From Candidatus Opimibacter skivensis (lineage in GTDB: Bacteria; Bacteroidota; Bacteroidia; Chitinophagales; Saprospiraceae), in the NCBI GenBank assembly GCA_016721905.1, contig JADKHH010000004.1, positions 124,001 to 188,000 on the forward strand: 64,000 nt of DNA, read 5' to 3'. Under the pieces are notes generated by a model that did not search any database, had not been told where the DNA came from, and worked only from the letters and a program-made list of their open reading frames with translations. Shown here piece after piece: positions 60,234-64,000 of the stretch. The stretch's first letter is position 1, and each line of letters starts with the position of its first letter. Made by a program: the position numbers and the translations under genes.

Positions 60234-61262
60234 TCATTTTTGGTCGCGCGTAGTCGTCAACATTTTTTTTGTGACCCAGACAAAAGAATCATCAAGTGCA
60301 GGCGGAGGGGATAGCAGCCGGATAAAATGAAATCGCCCGACGATTGTCTGGTGGGATAACAATTGCTGTTGAGCAGGTGAAGATTGTATATGCGCTATCC
60401 CACCGAGGCCTGTTATACTTTTCACAAAGGTTTCTAATTGTCTTATAGACGGCGCTCTTGCGGCCGTTCGCTCCATCATGGGTGGTGTATAGAGTCCTTG
60501 CCAGATATCTTTACCATCTCTTCGTTGCAACAGGACCTTGCCGCGCCAGGTGATGACTACAAAGTGAAAGTAACGGAAGATAACAGACTTCTTTTTAGAT
60601 CGTACCGGAAGCGCAGTCACCATTCCGTTTTGTAACGCATAACATTTTCGGGAAAGAGGACATGTGGTACAACCGGGATTCACTGGTTTGCAAACAAGAG
60701 CACCGAAGTTCATGATCGCCTGATTAAATGCACCAGGAGAAACACCTTTCATATACTTTGAAGCCGTGTCGCGAATTGCATTGTGTGTGGTTGGCTCATC
60801 AATCGAAGAAGTAATCCCTTCGTACCGAGATATTACTCTCTTGACATTACCATCCACCACAGGATAAGAAAGGCCGAAAGCAAAAGAAGAAATAGCGGCG
60901 GCTGAATATGGACCAATACCCGGAAGGGCGAGCAATCCTTCATAAGTATCAGGAAATACACCATCCAGTTGTTGGTTGATAAACACAGCAGCTTTGTGCA
61001 CATTTCTGGCGCGTGTATAATACCCCAATCCCTGCCAGTATCTGAGTACTTCATCCAGCGGAGCATCCGCCAGTGATTTCACCGAAGGGAAGCGATTTAC
61101 AAACTTCAGGTAATAGGGTGCTCCCTGTTCGATGCGGGTTTGCTGCATAATGATCTCAGAGATCCAGATATGATATGGATCACGAGGGCCATTGTCCCAG
61201 GGTAGAGGACGTGGGTTGTTAGCTTGCCAATGCAGAATATGTTTTGCAAATACAGAAGGCAT
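60234..61262 (-). CDS. mutY: A/G-specific adenine glycosylase
   Basis: This 342-residue enzyme removes adenine mispaired with 8-oxoguanine. EIIMQQTRIEQGAPYYLKF holds the catalytic Glu, LPGIGPYSAAAISSFAFG is the helix-hairpin-helix, and YPVVDGNVKRVISRYEG contains the catalytic Asp. The [4Fe-4S] loop is C-x6-C-x2-C-x5-C in CKPVNPGCTTCPLSRKCYAL. A C-terminal Nudix-like domain (about 230-335) recognises 8-oxoG. It converges with the haem lyase gene, with 85 bp between them and no obvious terminator. Confidence 0.96.
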   Translation of the reverse strand: MPSVFAKHILHWQANNPRPLPWDNGPRDPYHIWISEIIMQQTRIEQGAPYYLKFVNRFPSVKSLADAPLDEVLRYWQGLGYYTRARNVHKAAVFINQQLDGVFPDTYEGLLALPGIGPYSAAAISSFAFGLSYPVVDGNVKRVISRYEGITSSIDEPTTHNAIRDTASKYMKGVSPGAFNQAIMNFGALVCKPVNPGCTTCPLSRKCYALQNGMVTALPVRSKKKSVIFRYFHFVVITWRGKVLLQRRDGKDIWQGLYTPPMMERTAARAPSIRQLETFVKSITGLGGIAHIQSSPAQQQLLSHQTIVGRFHFIRLLSPPPALDDSFVWVTKKMLTTTRDQK

Positions 61263-61343
61263 GCAGCAAAGCTAAACATCATAGGCAATGCATTACAGCG
61301 AATTCAGCAATGCCTGCATTGAACGAATTGGGAGAAAAAAAGA

Positions 61344-61862
61344 CTATGGCCGAACCGTGTAATACCTTTTTTCGATCATATCCTTCAATTCCTTGCGTGC
61401 AAAGAAAATCCGGCTCTTGACCGTTCCAAGCGGAAGGTGAAGGGTATCAGCAATCTCCTGGTATTTGTGACCGAGATAGTGCATTTCAAAAGGTACCCGA
61501 AGGGATTCATCAAGGTTTTCTACCATCGTGCTGAGTTCATCCATCATAATGTTGGATTCAGCACTGTTACTGATAGATGCGGCACCGCTGTTGATATAAT
61601 ACAGGTTTTCTGTAGAATCTATAATGGTGCGTGTCTTAACGTTCTTGCGATAGTTGTTGATGAAGATGTTCTTCATGATCGTCAGCAACCAGGCTTTCAG
61701 GTTTGTGCCCGGGATAAATTTATCAACGTTGCTTATCGCACGAAAGGCAGTCTCCTGATACAGGTCTTTAGCTTCTTCACTGTTTTTGGTCAGTTTGTAC
61801 GCAAAGGTGTGAAGGGGTCCACTGAGACTTGACAATTGGTGATTAAAATCTGAAGTTGACAT
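61344..61862 (-). CDS. ECF-type RNA polymerase sigma factor
   Basis: This 172-residue protein starts at ATG 61862. The longer frame (ATG 61907) would begin close to the -33 position of the promoter, so it is rejected. Sigma-2 is at about 10-75 (FAYKLTKNSEEAKDLYQETA, NLKAWLLTIMKNIFINNYRK) and sigma-4 at about 110-165 (LDESLRVPFEMHYLGHKYQE, LPLGTVKSRIFFARKELK). No anti-sigma gene lies next to it. The group is the Bacteroidota ECF type with no fused sensor. Confidence 0.92.
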   Translation of the reverse strand: MSTSDFNHQLSSLSGPLHTFAYKLTKNSEEAKDLYQETAFRAISNVDKFIPGTNLKAWLLTIMKNIFINNYRKNVKTRTIIDSTENLYYINSGAASISNSAESNIMMDELSTMVENLDESLRVPFEMHYLGHKYQEIADTLHLPLGTVKSRIFFARKELKDMIEKRYYTVRP

Positions 61863-62207
61863 AGTGGTTGCTTTTTGATAATCCAAAATTACGGAAAACA
61901 TAAACAAGGAATCAATAAAAGTTAGACAAACACACCTTTTTTAACGATAAATTAACGGAACAAAAAACGATAAAATCACAAATGACAGATAAACAGGGTT
62001 TTATGAATTTATATGTATTTCAAACAAAATTGAAAACACTGAAATTATTAAGGGTAAAACCCGGTTATTTAGATTGTGTCTTAGGGTTTAATACCTATAA
62101 GACTCAAATTGCCAGCCAATGCAGAGAGAAAAACCAGATAGTAGTTGAGCCCTGCCGCCCTATTTTTCACCAACCAATTCCTTGAATGCATTTATCTTGT
62201 TCGTCAT
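61863..62207. other. 345-bp divergent region between the ECF sigma gene and ddl
   Basis: It is AT-rich and must hold promoters for both genes. A good minus-strand promoter is present (listed). For ddl I see only a weak TTATCTTG before the ATG. No further gene is supported. Confidence 0.5.
61884..61915 (-). promoter_or_regulatory. Promoter of the ECF sigma gene
   Basis: On the minus strand TTG (61915-61913) and TAATTTTG (61891-61884) match the -33/-7 consensus with a 21-bp spacer. The ATG at 61862 follows 21 nt downstream. Confidence 0.6.
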
Positions 62208-63182
62208 ATGATCCATATAGCCATCATCGCCGGAGGGCCTTCAGCGGAGCGCGGTGTTTCCCTCAAAAGCGCCCAGACCGTGGCCAAACATCTACCTTCT
62301 GAAAAATATAACGTCACGACTATTGATATCACGCCGGAAGGCTGGAAGGATATTGATACAGGTGCGATTGTTGATCTCAACCGTTTTTGTTTACCTGCAA
62401 GTAATGGTCGGCCGCTGAAGACATTTGATTTTGCCTTCATTATCATTCACGGCACACCTGCAGAAGACGGCAAGCTTCAAGGTTATCTGGACATGATGGG
62501 TATCCCGCATAGTGCCTGTAATGTATTGACCAGTGCGCTGACATTTAATAAGCAAGTGTGCAAGGATCATCTGAAACAATACAACATTCCGATGGCGGAA
62601 AGCATGATTGTCACTAACGTCACATCAGCAGAAGAAGTACAGCAACATAACATTACCCTTCCGTTGTTTGTCAAGCCCAACAATAATGGTTCGAGTTATG
62701 GTGTAACGAAGGTGAAGGCCTGGGATCAGCTTGAAGCGGCTATTCGTCATGCACTGGAATTTGATCATGAGGTTATGATCGAACGCGCATTAGCCGGCAA
62801 GGAATTCTCTTGTGGTGTTGTTCGTGAAGGATCCACATACCATGTCCTTCCCATCACGGAGATCATTCCTAAGGGAGAATTTTTTGATTTTGCGGCGAAG
62901 TATGAAGGGGAAAGTCAGGAGATCACCCCTGCAAGACTTGATGCATCGCTGGCTGCGCAATGCCAGGAAAGATCCGGAAGACTATACAAACTACTGGGTT
63001 GTCGAGGAATGGTCCGGTTTGATTATATCCTTGAAGGTGACACCTTTTATTTGCTTGAGGCCAATACAACACCGGGTATGTCAGAGGCATCGATTATTCC
63101 GCAACAGGCTAAAGCGTATGGATGGACTATTGGAAAGCTGTTGGATATTGTCGTCACAGATTGTCTCGCCAACAAACATTAA
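62208..63182 (+). CDS. ddl: D-alanine--D-alanine ligase
   Basis: This 324-residue ATP-grasp enzyme joins two D-alanines for peptidoglycan precursors. The start ATG at 62208 (MIHIAIIAGGPSAERGVSLK) puts the conserved N-terminal loop in place; the open frame is 21 codons longer with no matching text. HGTPAEDGKLQGYLDMMGIPHSA, LPLFVKPNNNGSSYGVTKV (ATP site), EFSCGVVREG, and LLEANTTPGMSEASIIPQQA are diagnostic. It stands alone, away from other mur or fts genes. Confidence 0.96.
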   Translation: MIHIAIIAGGPSAERGVSLKSAQTVAKHLPSEKYNVTTIDITPEGWKDIDTGAIVDLNRFCLPASNGRPLKTFDFAFIIIHGTPAEDGKLQGYLDMMGIPHSACNVLTSALTFNKQVCKDHLKQYNIPMAESMIVTNVTSAEEVQQHNITLPLFVKPNNNGSSYGVTKVKAWDQLEAAIRHALEFDHEVMIERALAGKEFSCGVVREGSTYHVLPITEIIPKGEFFDFAAKYEGESQEITPARLDASLAAQCQERSGRLYKLLGCRGMVRFDYILEGDTFYLLEANTTPGMSEASIIPQQAKAYGWTIGKLLDIVVTDCLANKH

Positions 63183-63246
63183 TGCCACTATCGTAGCCAG
63201 GATATTATTGCAAATAAAACAAAGCAGCCTACTGCTAAAAAAATAG

Positions 63247-64000
63247 CTATGCATGGAAATGGCCATTTTCACCCATAATATCCTTGAAGACTTTGCGACC
63301 TACCACGAGTACACTGCCAATGATCCCTCCTATCACGATGCTGATCAGTATTTTGCGCAGCAATGAAATTTGTGTTGGCTGAATAGGAGACAACGGGGCA
63401 TCTATGACCTGAATAAAGGGCATTTTATTTTTCAGGCTAAAATCAGCCACTTCTGTATTCTTTAAAACTTCAGCATACATAGCGGATAGCGCGGTGATCT
63501 CCCGCTGTAGACGCAGTTCTGAAATCTGATCCGTGCGCATCAGCAGACCACGATGTGAATCCTTGAAATTAGCCAGCTGGTATTCGGTGCCTTTCAAAAC
63601 AGTCAGCACAGAATCTTTCTTTGCGGTGATCACCGAAAGCGTTTTGGATTGCTTTTCGATAGCTTTGTTGACATAATATTCACTGAGCGATTCAAACATG
63701 CGATTAGCCAGTGCCAGGGAAATTTCTTCATTCGTGGTAGACACATCAATAGACATAATATTAGTGTCCTCATTATAGTCAGCGGTAATCAAGGCTTTCC
63801 TTGGGTTATCCGGCGGACCTATAATAAAGTTAAACAGCGCCATGAGCATTTCATTTTCCTGACGACCAAAAGCAGGGAGGCTGTCATGCGTAAAATAGAA
63901 GCCGGAACCGGATGACTCATTAGTCTGCGTCGGAGGGTTAAGATTGTATTCACGAATCAGGTGATTGGCCAGAAAATCATCTTTTCCATCTATGATGATT
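63247..64000 (-). CDS. Wzz/GNVR chain-length determinant-like membrane protein, cut by the window end
   Basis: The open frame continues without a start through the window end, so the N-terminus is missing; about 251 residues are visible. It carries a long coiled coil (about 65-150: YYVNKAIEKQSKTLSVITAK, LRLQREITALSAMYAEVL), a proline-rich PLSPIQPTQISL just before the last helix, and that C-terminal membrane helix (LISIVIGGIIGSVLVVGRKVF). This layout is that of polysaccharide co-polymerases that set O-antigen or capsule chain length. The PxxP before the second helix is typical. Neighbouring polysaccharide genes may lie beyond the window. Confidence 0.82.
   Translation of the reverse strand, partial: IIIDGKDDFLANHLIREYNLNPPTQTNESSGSGFYFTHDSLPAFGRQENEMLMALFNFIIGPPDNPRKALITADYNEDTNIMSIDVSTTNEEISLALANRMFESLSEYYVNKAIEKQSKTLSVITAKKDSVLTVLKGTEYQLANFKDSHRGLLMRTDQISELRLQREITALSAMYAEVLKNTEVADFSLKNKMPFIQVIDAPLSPIQPTQISLLRKILISIVIGGIIGSVLVVGRKVFKDIMGENGHFHA

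Noticed and set aside
61863..61907. Longer start for the ECF sigma factor
   Set aside because: An ATG at 61907 would lie upstream of the -7 box of a well-spaced promoter.
1..64000. Insertion sequence, prophage or genomic island boundaries
   Set aside because: I found no transposase, integrase, tRNA-flanked repeats or target-site duplications. The cytochrome cluster shows A-rich composition but so do nearby housekeeping genes on the same side.
1..64000. tRNA or rRNA genes
   Set aside because: I looked for T-loop and anticodon-arm patterns and conserved rRNA text in the gaps and saw none, though a scan by eye can miss a tRNA.

Overview
The window reads as chromosomal DNA of a Bacteroidota bacterium, most like the Saprospiraceae/Chitinophagales side of the phylum. 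The evidence is two type IX secretion (T9SS) C-terminal sorting domains, a periplasmic-TPR hybrid two-component regulator, a RemB/Wzi-like outer-membrane protein, fused ResB-CcsA haem lyase, and repeated TAnnTTTG -7 promoter boxes with few Shine-Dalgarno sites. I see no tRNA, rRNA, CRISPR array, phage gene or transposase.

Layout. 1-20 kb: housekeeping and envelope genes (cut reprolysin-like protease, esterase, DUF748, YihY with a frameshift, homoserine kinase, frameshifted dihaem cytochrome c, NTF2-like protein, large hybrid sensor, kelch-T9SS and beta-helix-T9SS proteins, endonuclease/phosphatase-family protein, PqiA-like protein, BamA-like and CBS proteins, TM2-TPR-SHOCT protein). 20-28 kb: a SpoIIE-type phosphatase facing away from an LPS/envelope cluster (LptF/G, LpxK, RemB/Wzi-like, GT39-like, RsmA). 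28-35 kb: zinc-ribbon protein, M13 peptidase, two hydrolases, CtaA, Dtd and a MazG-like protein. This stretch holds two perfect parS-like palindromes 88 bp apart and, 2 kb away, a 495-bp AT-rich divergent intergenic region with DnaA-box-like 9-mers, so the replication origin probably lies here.

36.7-60.1 kb is the most striking part: eight same-strand genes that look like one electron-transfer system. They encode a dihaem b-type membrane cytochrome (two H-x13-H pairs), a membrane-anchored FAD/iron-sulfur oxidoreductase, a 23-haem cytochrome c, a 106-haem cytochrome c of about 2,640 residues, a 70-haem cytochrome c of about 1,750 residues, an outer-membrane beta-barrel candidate, an OB-fold lipoprotein and a fused system II cytochrome c synthetase. 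The three cytochromes total 199 CxxCH motifs by hand count. They are built mainly from one three-haem module of 72-75 residues with the ligand order H-C-C-H-C-H, which supplies exactly one non-motif histidine per haem. Three such modules make a 222-223-residue, nine-haem unit, and in the 106-haem gene several units are near-identical 669-bp DNA repeats. I infer a quinol- or NADH-linked wire leading through the periplasm to the outer membrane.

60-64 kb: MutY, an ECF sigma factor, Ddl and a cut Wzz-like chain-length protein.

Three loci have broken reading frames (about 3,027, 5,350 and 14,050). They could be real decay or assembly indels; sequence alone cannot decide.
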